This document shows, piece by piece, positions 38,201 to 50,900 of a stretch of DNA of 64,000 nt. Source of the DNA: Brienomyrus brachyistius (taxonomy: Eukaryota > Chordata > Actinopteri > Osteoglossiformes > Mormyridae); NCBI RefSeq assembly GCF_023856365.1, contig NC_064537.1, positions 3,487,001-3,551,000 of the forward strand, given 5' to 3'. The translations under genes were made by a program, and so were the position numbers. The first letter of the stretch is position 1, and every line of letters starts with the position of its first letter. A model generated the notes under the pieces. It was not told where the DNA came from, ran no database searches, and was given only the letters and a program-made list of their open reading frames with translations.

Positions 38201-41200
38201 CAAGCATGATCATTCAGCTCTTACTCACTCATTCATGGATAGTGTTGGCAGCGTAAAAGAACATTTCAGCAACAGATAAAAATCTAATTTAGGGATTTCT
38301 GTACACATGACGACGGGATGTTGTTTTGTAGTTTTTGTTATAGCTGTGCTTACAGGTGACTACATGTAACCCCTTATCCCTGCACTGTAAGTCACACAGA
38401 ACAGCATCCTGGCTTCTGAGCAGGGCTTTGTCATCTGGCTGGACTTCCTGTCTGACGTTACATTTAGGGACGCGAGTATTACTGTTAGAAAAAGGTGAAT
38501 ATGGTATGTAACCAGAAAACAAACAGATACCTTGGAGGGAAAGGTAGTGAAGTAAGTGGCACATGGAGAAATGCTAATCTGGCTGGTGATGTGTCCAGCA
38601 AAGACGTCATGCACCGGTGGGGTACAATGCTGCAGTACACAAGTAGCTGAACCAGAACTATGTTTAGAAGATGCTCAAAAGTGAGAGACCATGACACACA
38701 TGACATAGTTATGTAGAACGAAAAATGTATTTGCTAAAATAACTTCTATTTTAAAAGTAAAAAGCGAAATACATCAAACAGTAAAATTACTTGGATTGGA
38801 GGGGGTAAAACCAGTGTTCCCTTCTAGATGATAAAACGACCCCCCTCCCCCTCTTCGGGTGACATAAACAGGTACAAATCCAGGCCATGGTTTAGTTTCA
38901 ACCAACCAGTTAGGTCACAGTCAGAGAGACTCAACTGACTGGTTGAAACAAAACCTTGGTCTGGATTTGTACTTTCTGAACCTCAATGTTTTACCTCAGG
39001 ATATTTAAAAAAAGAAGTTCAAATTAAAATAAGGCAAAGAGTTAGCAGATCAATTAAGGTCAAATGTTATGATGGCACTTTACTTGAGACCCATGTTTTT
39101 AGCAAAAAAACATCCACAACCAACAAAAATGCATTCATAAAAAAAATTCAAATGGTTATAAATATTTATCAAAAGGAATAACACATTATAGGCCTGTTTA
39201 CAGTAAAATCCTGTTATAACAGACTTCAAGGGACCTGGCAAAACAGTCCGTTTTATCCACAGTCTGTTATATCCAAAGTCCGTTATATCCAGAGTTGCTG
39301 TACGCCCAGAACACAACTACAGGACACCATTTACTCATGCCACACCCCAGCAGACACACTGGTATAGATTATTATATTGTACATGTAGTAATCCAACTTT
39401 ACCTGACCAGATGCATGACTATTAATAATCCCGACTACGTATCTGCTCTGGATATCACCGGCACGCCGCACGCATTGTGGGCGGAGCCTGCATGTCCGTT
39501 ATAGCGAACAAAATTACAGCTAAAAGCGGCCCTGGGGGGAAAATTTTTTGTCCGTTATAAGCGAAATTCCATTACATGCGAGTCCGGTATATCCGATTCT
39601 TTTTCTGCATGTCGTTAAAGGCGCACGGCAGGGACCAGCGGACCTCATCTGTTATAGACAATCTGAACCAATACAAAGTTGCAAATTAGCTTGGCGCTGG
39701 AGTGCGTGGGGGGTACAGTGCAGGGTAAAAGCTCTTGCCTTCAGGCACGTCACAGCGATTTTCAGGAGACAGATCTTTCTGTGTGTGTACAGGGAGTCCA
39801 TCCATGAGTGCGGTGAAGTTATAACCCCCCACCCCAAACAGAATAAATCACCCCAAATAAAAGGGCCTGTTTAATTACTTTGCAAAACAGCAAAACCTGA
39901 TGTGGAGCAGACCACCAAATTGGTATAATTCTTACTCTCCGTGGCCATGACCATCAGGGAGAAGTTGTCCTCACACAGGAACTTTTGATCATTGCGGGAT
40001 CAGAAGAAATTCCTCTGAAAAGTTGTTGATACCTGTCTGTCTGAAAAGTTGTTGATACCTGTCTGTCTGAAAAGTTGTTGATACCTGTCTGTCTGAAAAG
40101 TTACAGAGTGTTTTCTGGGCTCTCGGACCTCAACATTACTGTGGTTGCTGTATCTTGCCAAACGGAGAATGGTTCAGACATTTGCAGGTAGCGATCAGTG
40201 CAGAAAGGCACAGAGAATCTTGGACCTGCACCCAGAGATCTGCTCAGCGCTCTGACTCCACCATCTGAAAGACATTCTTCAAAAGTCGGTTAAATGGTGG
40301 CAGTCCAGACACTATAAACTGAGGAAATCATCATGATCTTCTGAAGGGGGCAGGCAAACCACTACCTGTCTGGTCCTCAAGAGTTCTGGGATCATGTTCT
40401 GTGGATTTTTGAGTGAAAAGTAGAGGTTTTGCTCTTTCACACACAATCTACTTTTCACACACACACACACACACGAATGCATACTCTGTCTACTGTATGT
40501 TTGACTCAGCTGTCCATAGAAGACCATGAAGCTCAGGATAAATTAGTTCTGTTCCCTCAGTAAGAAGCTGATCCCAGCGGTCAGTCACTGCACTAGTGCA
40601 TTACACTTTGTCACGGTGTGGCTCAAAAATTCCCACAATGCCGCAAATAGCTTCTGATTATAGGTCCCCCTGGTGAAAATGGTCCCTGTGTGTCGACTCT
40701 CGCAGCTCAGAAAATAGTCTCTTCAGAGATACCTGTGGTCCTAATAGTAGCTGGTGTCTGTAGGTTATCATGAAACTCGTGTCCTGTACTAGGTTCCTGT
40801 GGAGATTAAAGCAGCTGTGGTGGGTGCAGATTTTCATGCCTCTGAAAGCGCCCACTGTGCGATGGGCCGCACGTCCTCCAGCGTCTGTCATGCTGACGTA
40901 GCCCTTGTGGCTCTGTGGGTTAGGAAGGCTGCCGCTTCAAATCCGGTTGTCGGCAGAGTGATGTCACCACTGGGCCCCTGAGTGAGACCCTTAAACTCCA
41001 GTTGCTTCAGGGAGTGACTGACCGTGTTTTTGAAAAAAAAAATGTATGTTTTGGAAAAAGTGTCTTCTAAATGGATTAAATGTAAATGCGTCTGGTCCTG
41101 GTTTCTACTCATTTTGCTACTAATTTCAATGGCTGTTCATCCCCCATGGAGGTGTGACGTCTCTGACTGCCCCCCCCCCCCCCTTCTTTCTCCAGGATGA

Positions 41201-44200
41201 TGGTGTTCGGCGTCCTGACCTTGATCCTCAGCTGGGCCTCGCTAGGAGCCGACCTCGCCACAGCCGTGGTGAGAAACATCGCCCTCTTCAGGGATGCTAA
41301 GTGATAGCACCTAATTCTTGCTGCTCTTCATTTTCTGTGTGTGTGTGTGTGTGTGTGTGCGTGTGTGTGTGCGTGTGTGTGTGTGTGTGTGTGGGAGGGA
41401 GGGGGACCAACGTGTCCACACTTTCTTACAATGCAAGACAAATTGCACCTAATTATTACTGCTGTTAATTGCTTGTGAGACAGCAGTCAGTGGGAAACAT
41501 TCCCACTGTCTGCCCATCAGCCCCCTGGCGCTTAACACCCAGAACAGGAAGTGCACCGGACATGTGCATGAGAGACAAACAGAGGGGGAGTCTGGTAGCA
41601 CAGTGGTTAAGAGCTCCATGCTGCAACCATGATGGTTGCTGGTTTGAATCCAGGACCTAATTCACCAAATGGTTTTGAGAGAGGGCAGGATGTATGAGTG
41701 TGGGGACTGAATTAAAGAAATCAGGTGCCCACCTTGCCCCCTACTCATTGCTTAGAAATACCCCCAACCCAACTGGCACTGGTCACTTTATTATAACTTA
41801 TATTATTATTTATTTATGTATTGAATGTATCATATATACTGAACAAAAATATAAACGCAACACTCTTGTTTCTGCTCCCATTTTTCATGAGATGGACTTA
41901 AAGACCTACAATTCATTCCAGATACACAATATTACCATTTCTCTCAAACATTTCTCACAAATCAGTCTAAATATGTGATAGTGAGCACTTCTGCTTTGCT
42001 GAGATAATCCATCCCACCTCACAGGTGTGCCACATCAAGATGCTGATCTGACATCATGGGTAGTGCACAGGTGTACCTTATACTGCCCACAATAAAAGGC
42101 CACCCTGGAATGTGCAGTTTTGTCTCACAGCAAAATGCCACAGATGCCACAAGCATTGAGGGAGCGTGCAATTGGCATGCTGACAGCAGGAATGTCAACC
42201 AGATCTGGTATAAGGTACACCTGTGCACTACCCATGATGTCAGATCAGCATCTTGATGTGGCACACCTGTGAGGTGGGATGGATTATCTCAGCAAAGCAG
42301 AAGTGCTCACTATCACACATTTAGACTGATTTGTGAGAAATGTTTGAGAGAAATGGTAATATTGTGTATCTGGAATGAATTGTAGATCTTTAAGTCCATC
42401 TCATGAAAAATGGGAGCAAAAACAAAAGTGTTGCGTTTATATTTTTGTTCAGTGTATGTTCATCTCCTATATGCTGCTGTATTCATTGTACATATAGATT
42501 GCATTTTGTGTATAAAGCCTTGTACTACATATATAGCCCCTTTATATATTTATGTAGCCCCTTATGTATGTATATAACCCCTTGCGTAAAGTATATAGCC
42601 CCCTATGTATGTATAACCCCTTGTGTTATGTATATAGCCCCTTATGTATGTATAACCCCTTGTGTTATGTATATAGCCCCTTATGTATATGTATAGCCCC
42701 TTATGTATTTATATAAAGCCTTGTGTTACGTATATATAGCCCCTTATGTATGTACATAACCCCTTGTGTTATGTATATAGCCCCTTATGTATGTATATAA
42801 CCCCTTGTGTTATGTATATAGCCCCTTATGTATGTATATAAAGCCTTGTGTTACGTATATATAGCCCCTTATGTATGTACATAACCCCTTTATGTATTTA
42901 TGTAGCCCCTTAGGTAGCCCCTTATGTATGTGTATCACTCATTGTATTCAGCCCCTCTGTCTCACTCTGCCTTGTGTTCTGCACTGTAAGTCCTGTACAA
43001 CCCCCGTCCCCCTCCCCGCTCCCCCCATTACGCTGTCTGTGTGCCGCACTGAGATACTGTGGGGGCAATATTTCTTGTGGCCTTTGAGCAGCTCACCGTA
43101 CTCCGGGCTGTGAAAACAGACTGTCGTTTATTAGGCAACGTCCCAGAAGCTGTTAGTGATTTAGCACACACAGTCAGGGATGAATTAAGCCAAAGTAACC
43201 ACTAATAATGTCAAAGAATTAATTCCTTTTCTAGTTAAGCCGCTAAGATTGCATAAAATGCCGTATTACAGCCCTGAAGGCGAAGGGCGATAAAGACGGA
43301 TTAGCCGTTTTCCAACAGGCTTCTGTTTGGACAACCAAGCTGAGGACCACTGTTAGGTGAAGGTTTGAGATGTAGTCAGAGATAGTGATAGCACCCGGAG
43401 CCACAGGAGGCGAAAAGCAGCACTGAAAGGGCGGGTTTGTGTCCTGGGAGCGAGGGAGCCCAGAATGGCGGGTCCATCATGGAGGGTGGCTGCAGATATG
43501 CCTGAAAGTCACTCCCTGAGAAGATGAGAGGGAGCACCTCCCTGCTGACATGGGTGCCGCTGTGCCGGTGCTGGGAGCTTCCTGGGGCCATGTGGCTCCC
43601 TGCCTCGCAGCACGGGAAACTGACAGTGTGACTGAGACGGCCCAATTAGACACGGACAGGCAGGCTGCTGCTCAGTCCTCTAGGCTTCATGCTTATTATT
43701 TGAATGAATTTCATTGTCACTATGCTTTTTTTTTTGTTTTTTGGCCCCATTCCGTCATGGAGTGGGAGGCTGGGAATGTGTGGATAACAGGGTGACGTGG
43801 AGGCTGCGGCGCCTCCTATGGGCTCTCAGGGGGAAAGCAGGGCTTCTTTAGTCGGTGCCAATATGCAAATTTCACATGATAAGACATTGGCAGGGTCTCG
43901 GAGGAAAGGCTGCCGGGATTATTGGGCTGGATCAACATCACATAGCTCTTCTGTGTTTTCATGGTAATGATGACACTGGCTGGATGCCCCCCCCCCCCCC
44001 CCCCCGCACTCTCACACAGTGCACAGCTCATCTTGGAAGCTCTTTGTGATCATGCAGTTATCATTAACCTCCTGCTCTGTGTAAAGTGCAGTTTGAACAA
44101 TACAGTTACTGGATGCCTAATGCTGTGATATTAATGGACCCCGCACCAGTGAGTCCCCCCTCCCCCGTCCCCTGTGAGTGCATGCCTGTGTATGTGCGCG

Positions 44201-44471
44201 CTGACAGGAAGCGGCTCCTCTTTCCTCTCCTCATCTATCCCCCAGCCAGATCTTTCATGGCCATCACGCCCAGCGTGTCACATGACTCTGCGAGTCTAAT
44301 TCGAACCCGTGGGCTGCCATCAGACTGACAGCTGCTTTGTGTTCCTGAGGTGCCTGAAAGCAGACAGAGAAAATAAAACATGCCGGAATAATGAAGTCCT
44401 GCCACTGGGTCACATGCCGGCGGAATGAGCTGGAAATAACTTTAACTGATGATAACTTTAACGAGCGTCAG

Positions 44472-44508
<37 letters not shown>

Positions 44509-44864
44509 TACTGATCCTTATGGGGACACAATGTCCCCATAACGTGATAAATATCCGTTTTTTTCCCTTATGGGGACCGGTTTCCTGGTGTGCATAAAGG
44601 AAAACTGTATTTTATAAAAATCAGTGACTGCTATGAATGGTTAAGGTTGTCATAGTTAGCGTTTGTATTTTTGCCATAGAAGTGAATGAGCGGGTCCCAT
44701 AAGGATAGGTATACCCTACGTGTGTGTGTGTGTTTGTGTGTGTGTATATGTGTCTGCATGTGTGTGTGTCTGTGTGTGTGTCTGTGTGTGTATGTGTATG
44801 TGTGTCTACATGTGTGTGTGTCTGTGTGTGTGTGTGTGTCTGTGTGTGTATGTGTATGTGTGTC

Positions 44865-44902
<38 letters not shown>

Positions 44903-47900
44903 TGCCTTTTTCATCCTAAAGCACTGGTGTCATATCATGGTGGGAGATGATCAGAGTTCAAATTCCCTCACATCTTTCCACCTTATCATGCCTCTCACTT
45001 CCAGTCGTGTCTCCTTCTTATGTCATCGTATGTCCTCTTGTGTCATGTTGTGGCTGTTTTCATATCACATTATGTAACGTTATGATGCCACTGTCTCGTT
45101 ATATCACAGCCTCCATATAACACCAAAGCCTTTCCCCAAGACATCACAGTGTCTCCTTGTTATGTCAAGACTTTTTCCCCATGACAAGACAGCCTTTCTT
45201 TATTGCATCACTAATTTTCATTGTGATGTCACTGCTGTTTCTTATGACATCAGAGCTACAGCTTTGGTTGCCGTATATCCACACTCCTGGGATCCTACAG
45301 TTATGATAATCTTAAACCTGAAAGGTCATAAGGTCTTTTTTCATGAATGTTACAACATAATACAATTTTCTTAAATCAATCTACTACTGCAGCTGAGGCA
45401 TAATAAACCCTGAAGTTTGGAGGCCATTCTGAGGACTCAGATCCGTTTGCTGTTATCACTCAGCTCTTCGGATCACAGGTCACCACGCATAGATGTGCGT
45501 TTAGTATGCTGTTACTGTGCTGTGGTCAGAAGGGCTGCTTTTATCGAGGACGTAAAGAGCAGTCTGACGAGGGAATGGGTCGTAAAAATTCAGCATCTAC
45601 TGCCAAGTGCAGGCAGCCCCAGCAGAGCCCTCAGCGGGATGGCGAGGTGGGGGGGCGGGACCATCGATAGAGGGATACGCTCATTTTTCCATGTGGCTCC
45701 GGCCATGCGATTTGTGAGGGACCCTGCAGGTGGCTCCCAGATGAGCTGAATCAATTCTATGTGTCAGAGAGTCGCGCCTGCGCGCATCGGGGGGGGCGCC
45801 CCAAGGCCACCTGGCCCCCATATTACGGAGAGGCAAGAAACAAGTGCTGGGATCCAGCCAGAGAATCACTGCCTGCACTCTCAGAGGACGGGGAATGGGT
45901 CACGTACCTGTCAGGGTCAGGGGTTTGAAGGCGGGGGGGGGGGGTAACAGGAGTGTAAAGGACGTACAGCAAGGTGTCCCTACAGAAATCAGCATTGTGT
46001 GAAATGCCGTTAAAACTCTAATTAAAGCTGACACAGACCTGCCGGCCGCCTACTGGCTACAAACACAGTCAGACCTCGAGTGGCACATGTGAGCCGGATG
46101 TAAGGGGAGCAGATGCATGTGGATGGGAGGAGCTCTGGCGCCCAGATCAAAGGTCAGCGACCTGTGGGTCAAGCAAGATAGAATCAGCACATATCTGAAG
46201 TGCTGCTTGAATAATTGATTTGCTAATGGGGGAAGCTATTGGAGACATGTCATGAATGATTTGTATGAGTGCTGGCTATGTATGAATAGTGGATTAGTGG
46301 ATGTTTGGGTAGCAGTGGGGATTTAGAGTTGTCTATTAAAGGCATGTTATAAGCTTTCAGGGAGGTTGATTCAAAGCGAAGACATATGTTCTGTTATTAA
46401 GGGTCACGCAAAGGTCAGACCCGTTCAAATCCGGCTGTCAGAGGCAGAGATTAAGCGTTATGGAGGGCACCCTTAGTCACATTTCGTGTTTAAGGTGGAT
46501 TTCTGCTCTACATGATGGGTGCTGGCTAAACTGAGGCAGGCGTTCCACCTTAACCAGCGTAACTTCCGGGCCATGCGTCCGGGTCACAGCTCGTCTGGGG
46601 GTGGCATTGGCAGCCAGGGGCGGATGCCTTTTTGTGGCAGAGGGACACAGCTGTCCAATGAGCCATTAACCCTCTGTAGTTGACGGTATCATCTGCGATG
46701 CTGCGTATCTTTCTTGTGTTTTTAAAGTTCATAACTCGCTGAAATCGTATTGGAGAAACATAAAAAAATACTGACTAAATCCGTAATCTGTCTTCTTTTT
46801 TTTGGCAGAAAAGTAAACCATGTCACCTTTCTTTGTTTTCCCTTCACTGGGGGGGATTGGGGGGTGTAGCACCGCCCTCACCTGAAGATCACTATTCGCA
46901 TTATAAATACCCGCATTTCCACGTATTCAAACCGCATTCGCATGGTAATTAGATGAACAACGCAGCGGTGAAACGCGATCCAGGTACATCCCCATCAGCA
47001 CCATAAAAGGGGGGGGGGGGTGTGGCCAGGTGTGAATGGCTCATTCATACACATGAGAGCTCCTACATATTCAATGGAAGGAGCCCCGAAATAGTGACAT
47101 GAGTTCGGTTTTTCTTATTTATTTATCCAGCTGAATGTTGCAGCTACACCATTTAGTCATCTTCATGTAGCCAAGACTTTGGTGATCAGATATCTGGGAT
47201 CAGAACAAACTGCCACCATTGCTTACTATGTACTTTTATAATGTTTCTGCAAGTGTTCCAAACTGCGTTTTGCAATGTCTATACTTTGATGTCAAATAAC
47301 AAACTTCACATAAATCTGACATATTTACAAAGTACACTAAGATTAACATAAGTTTAATGCCAAAACAAATATATAAGAAATAATTTATTTGCCATGAATT
47401 AAGTTTATGATATTGAATGAAATGTGTGACCATGCCCCAGTCAGTGAAAATGTGTTCCGGATTTACAGGCCCAGTGAAGCATGCCGCCTGCCCACGGAGC
47501 CATTAGGCAGTGGGGTGGAGGGGTCTGAGGTTTACAGGCCCAGTGAAGCATGCCGCCTGCCCACGGAGCCATTAAGCAGTGGGGTGGAGGGGTCTGATGT
47601 TTACAGGTCCAGTGAAGCATGCCGCCTGCCCACAGAGCCATTAGGCAGTGGGGTGGAGGGGTCTGAGGTTTACAGGCCCAGTGAAGCATGCCGCCTGCCC
47701 ACAGAGCCATTAGGCAGTGGGGTGGAGGGGTCTGAGGTTTACAGGCCCAGTGAAGCATGCCGCCTGCCCACGGAGCCATTAGGCAGTGGGGTGGAGGGGT
47801 CTGATGTTTACAGGTCCAGTGAAGCATGCCGCCTGCCCACAGAGCCATTAGGCAGTGGGGTGGAGGGGTCTGAGGTTTACAGGCCCAGTGAGGCATGCCG

Positions 47901-50900
47901 CCTGCCCACGGAGCCATTAGGCAGTGGGGTGGAGGGGTCTGAGGTTTACAGGCCCAGTGAAGCATGCCGCCTGCCCACGGAGCCATTAGGCAGTGGGGTG
48001 GAGGGGTCTGAGGTTTACAGGCCCAGTGAAGCATGCCGCCTGCCCACGGAGCCATTAGGCAGTGGGGTGGAGGGCTCTGAGGTTTACAGGCCCAGTGAAG
48101 CATGCCGCCTGCCCACAGAGCCATTAGGCAGTGGGGTGGAGGGGTCTGAGGTTTACAGGCCCAGTGAAGCATGCCGCCTGCCCACAGAGCCATTAGGCAG
48201 TGGGGTGGAGGGGTCTGAGGTTTACAGGCCCAGTGAAGCATGCCGCCTGCCCACAGAGCCATTAGGCAGTGGGGTGGAGGGGTCTGAGGTTTACAGGCCC
48301 AGTGAAGCATGCCGCCTGCCCACGGAGCCATTAGGCAGTGGGGTGGAGGGGTCTGAGGTTTACAGGCCCAGTGAAGCATGCCGCCTGCCCACAGAGCCAT
48401 TAGGCAGTGGGGTGGAGGGGTCTGAGGTTTACAGGCCCAGTGAAGCATGCCGCCTGCCCACGGAGCCATTAAGCAGTGGGGTGGAGGGGTCTGAGGTTTA
48501 CAGGCCCAGTGAAGCATGCCGCCTGCCCACGGAGCCATTAAGCAGTGGGGTGGAGGGGTCTGAGGTTTACAGGCCCAGTGAAGCATGCCGCCTGCCCACG
48601 GAGCCATTAAGCAGTGGGGTGGAGGGGTCTGAGGTTTACAGGCCCAGTGAGGCATGCCGCCTGCCCACGGAGACATTAGGCAGTGGGGTGGAGGGGTCTG
48701 AGGTTTACAGGCCCAGTGAAGCATGCCGCCTGCCCACGGAGCCATTAAGCAGTGGGGTGGAGGGGTCTGAGGTTTACAGGCCCAGTGAAGCATGCCGCCT
48801 GCCCACGGAGCCATTAGGCAGTGGGGTGGAGGGGTCTGAGGTTTACAGGCCCAGTGAAGCATGCCGCCTGCCCACGGAGCCATTAGGCAGTGGGGTGGAG
48901 GGGTCTGATGTTTACAGGCCCAGTGAAGCATGCTGCCTGCCCACGGAGCCATTAGGCAGTGGGGTGGAGGGCTCTGAGGTTTACAGGCCCAGTGAAGCAT
49001 GCCGCCTGCCCACGGAGCCATTAGGCAGTGGGGTGGAGGGCTCTGAGGTTTACAGGCCCAGTGAAGCATGCCGCCTGCCCACGGAGCCATTAGGCAGTGG
49101 GGTGGAGGGCTCTGAGGTTTACAGGCCCAGTGAAGCATGCTGCCTGCCCACGGAGCCATTAGGCAGTGGGGTGGAGGGGTCTGAGGTTTACAGGCCCAGT
49201 GAAGCATGCCGCCTGCCCACAGAGCAGGGCTCGCCCTCCCTTCTTCCCCACTCCGCTTCGCGTCCCTTTGATTTCCTGTCTCTTTTTTTATTTCCCTCTA
49301 GTCCTATAAAATGTATAAAATAAACAATGCGACAGTCACTGCTGTGTCACAAGCCGCTATGTTTACCTGATATACTAACTGCAGCCCCCTAAAGCTTTTC
49401 CGGTTGGTGCTGGTTGCCTCGTACCGCAGTGGTCAGACCTGACGCTTGCCAAGAGAGACGTATCGTCCACAGTTTCCTTTTGGGGTTCTGATCCCACCAA
49501 GCCTATGATGATTTTTGGGATGCGATCCCCATACCTAGTGAGGGGAGATCTCCATGGGGAACACCAGGAGCCTCACACCTCCCTGCCTTGTGTGTGGCGT
49601 CTGCGTGCTCTCGCGGTGTCTGCAGAGCGTTTCTCTGGTAAATGCTTTCCTAAAATGGACTCATGTTGTATAAGCTGATGTGTCCTATCACTGTGCCATA
49701 AGGGTGACCTGTCCTCACCTGTCCTCACCTGTCCGACCCCCCCAGGGCATCAGTGACTTTTGCGTCTCACCTGACAAGTTCCTCATGAATCAGACCAAGG
49801 ACTTCATCACCGCCGGTGAGTGAGAGGGTGTTGCCGGTTGGGGGCTATGCTGTGCTGTGGCTGTGTCTGTGTCTATGCTGTGTCTGTGTCTGTGCTGTGT
49901 ATGTGTCTATGCTGTGCTGTGTCTGTGCTGTGGCTGTGTCTGTGTCTATGCTGTGTCTGTGTCTATGCTGTGCTGTGTATGTGTCTATGCTGTGTCTGTG
50001 CTGTGTATGTGTCTATGCTTTGTCTGTGCTGTGGCTGTGTCTGTGTCTATGCTGTGTCTGTGTCTATGCTGTGCTGTGTATGTGTCTATGCTGTGTCTGT
50101 GCTGTGTATGTGTCTATGCTTTGTCTGTGCTGTGTATGTGTCTATGCTGTGCTGTGTCTGTGTCTATGCTGTGTCTGTGCTGTGTATGTGTCTATGCTAT
50201 GCTGTGTCTGTGTCTATGCTGTGTCTGTGCTGTGTATGTGTCTATGCTGTGCTGTGGCTGTGTCTGTGGCTATGCTGTGCTGTGTCTGTCTCTTTATCTG
50301 AGTCTGTGTCTGTCTGAGTCTGTGTCTTTGTGTGTATCCATGTGTCTGTGTCTCTGTGTCTGTGCTGTATCTGTGCTGTCTGTGTCTCTGTGTCTGTACT
50401 GTCTCTGTATTTGTGTCTGTCTGTGTCTTTGTGTGTGTCCATGTGTCTGTGTGTGTCTGTGTGTGTCTCTGTGTCTGTGCTGTCTATGTGTCTGTCTGTG
50501 TCTGTGTCTTTTTCCGTGTGTGTCTGTGTCTGTACGTGTCTCTGATATACAGTGTCTGTCTTGTCTTGCAGACATTACGCACTACTACCTGTACTGTAGC
50601 CAGACCCTGCCCAGCCCCTTCCAGCAGGTAACTGCATGTGGGGGAAAGATCAACCGGGGATCCGTGTCTGTGTTTGTGCACCGGAGCATTTCTGCACTGT
50701 GCTCCCATTAAATGGTCTGTAATTACTGATGATTAGAATTTGATTGTGATTCGCACACCCGAGGTTTTTAATACAGGGCTCTGAGAAGCCCAAATCCCTC
50801 TCACTACACACACCCACGTGTTCTTCCCCATTGGCTCCCTGTGATTGGCATCTCAGGCCCCGCCCCCTTCCAACAGGCCCTACCTCCTTCCCACAGGCCC

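Larger units (their letters stand above)
38082..41195. other. ttyh2: ttyh2 intron 5
   Basis: No exon recognised. Contents: palindromic MITE at 38872-38972, a DNA-transposon-like stretch at about 39196-39610, a 26-bp triplicate near 40016-40100, (CA)n near 40455, and a SINE at 40900-41100. Confidence 0.6.
41269..49745. other. ttyh2: ttyh2 intron 6
   Basis: Longest right-hand intron. It holds a TG microsatellite (41334-41393), a SINE (41588-41770), a Tc1-like element (41837-42454), a 41-bp AT-rich array (42526-42935), a MITE inside a TG run (44504-44716), a degenerate repeat (45000-45260), and the 69-bp open-frame array (47463-49222). 43000-44470 and 45270-47400 show nothing recognisable except C/G-runs near 43987, 45935 and 47008. 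Confidence 0.65.

Noticed and set aside
41588..41660. Possible tRNA gene
   Set aside because: A- and B-box-like motifs are present but no cloverleaf can be folded and the sequence continues as a SINE body.
43376..43795. Open frames around 43.4-43.8 kb
   Set aside because: Short, unsupported by similarity, and without consistent splice sites; no evidence of a nested gene in intron 6.
47441..49207. 588-codon minus-strand open frame ([20 protein letters not shown] repeats)
   Set aside because: Antisense reading of the 69-bp minisatellite. A period divisible by three with no stop in the unit keeps several frames open.
49816..50711. Cys/Val-rich open frames of 161-284 codons
   Set aside because: Products of the tgtgtctatg repeat in intron 7, running across exon 8 in wrong frames.
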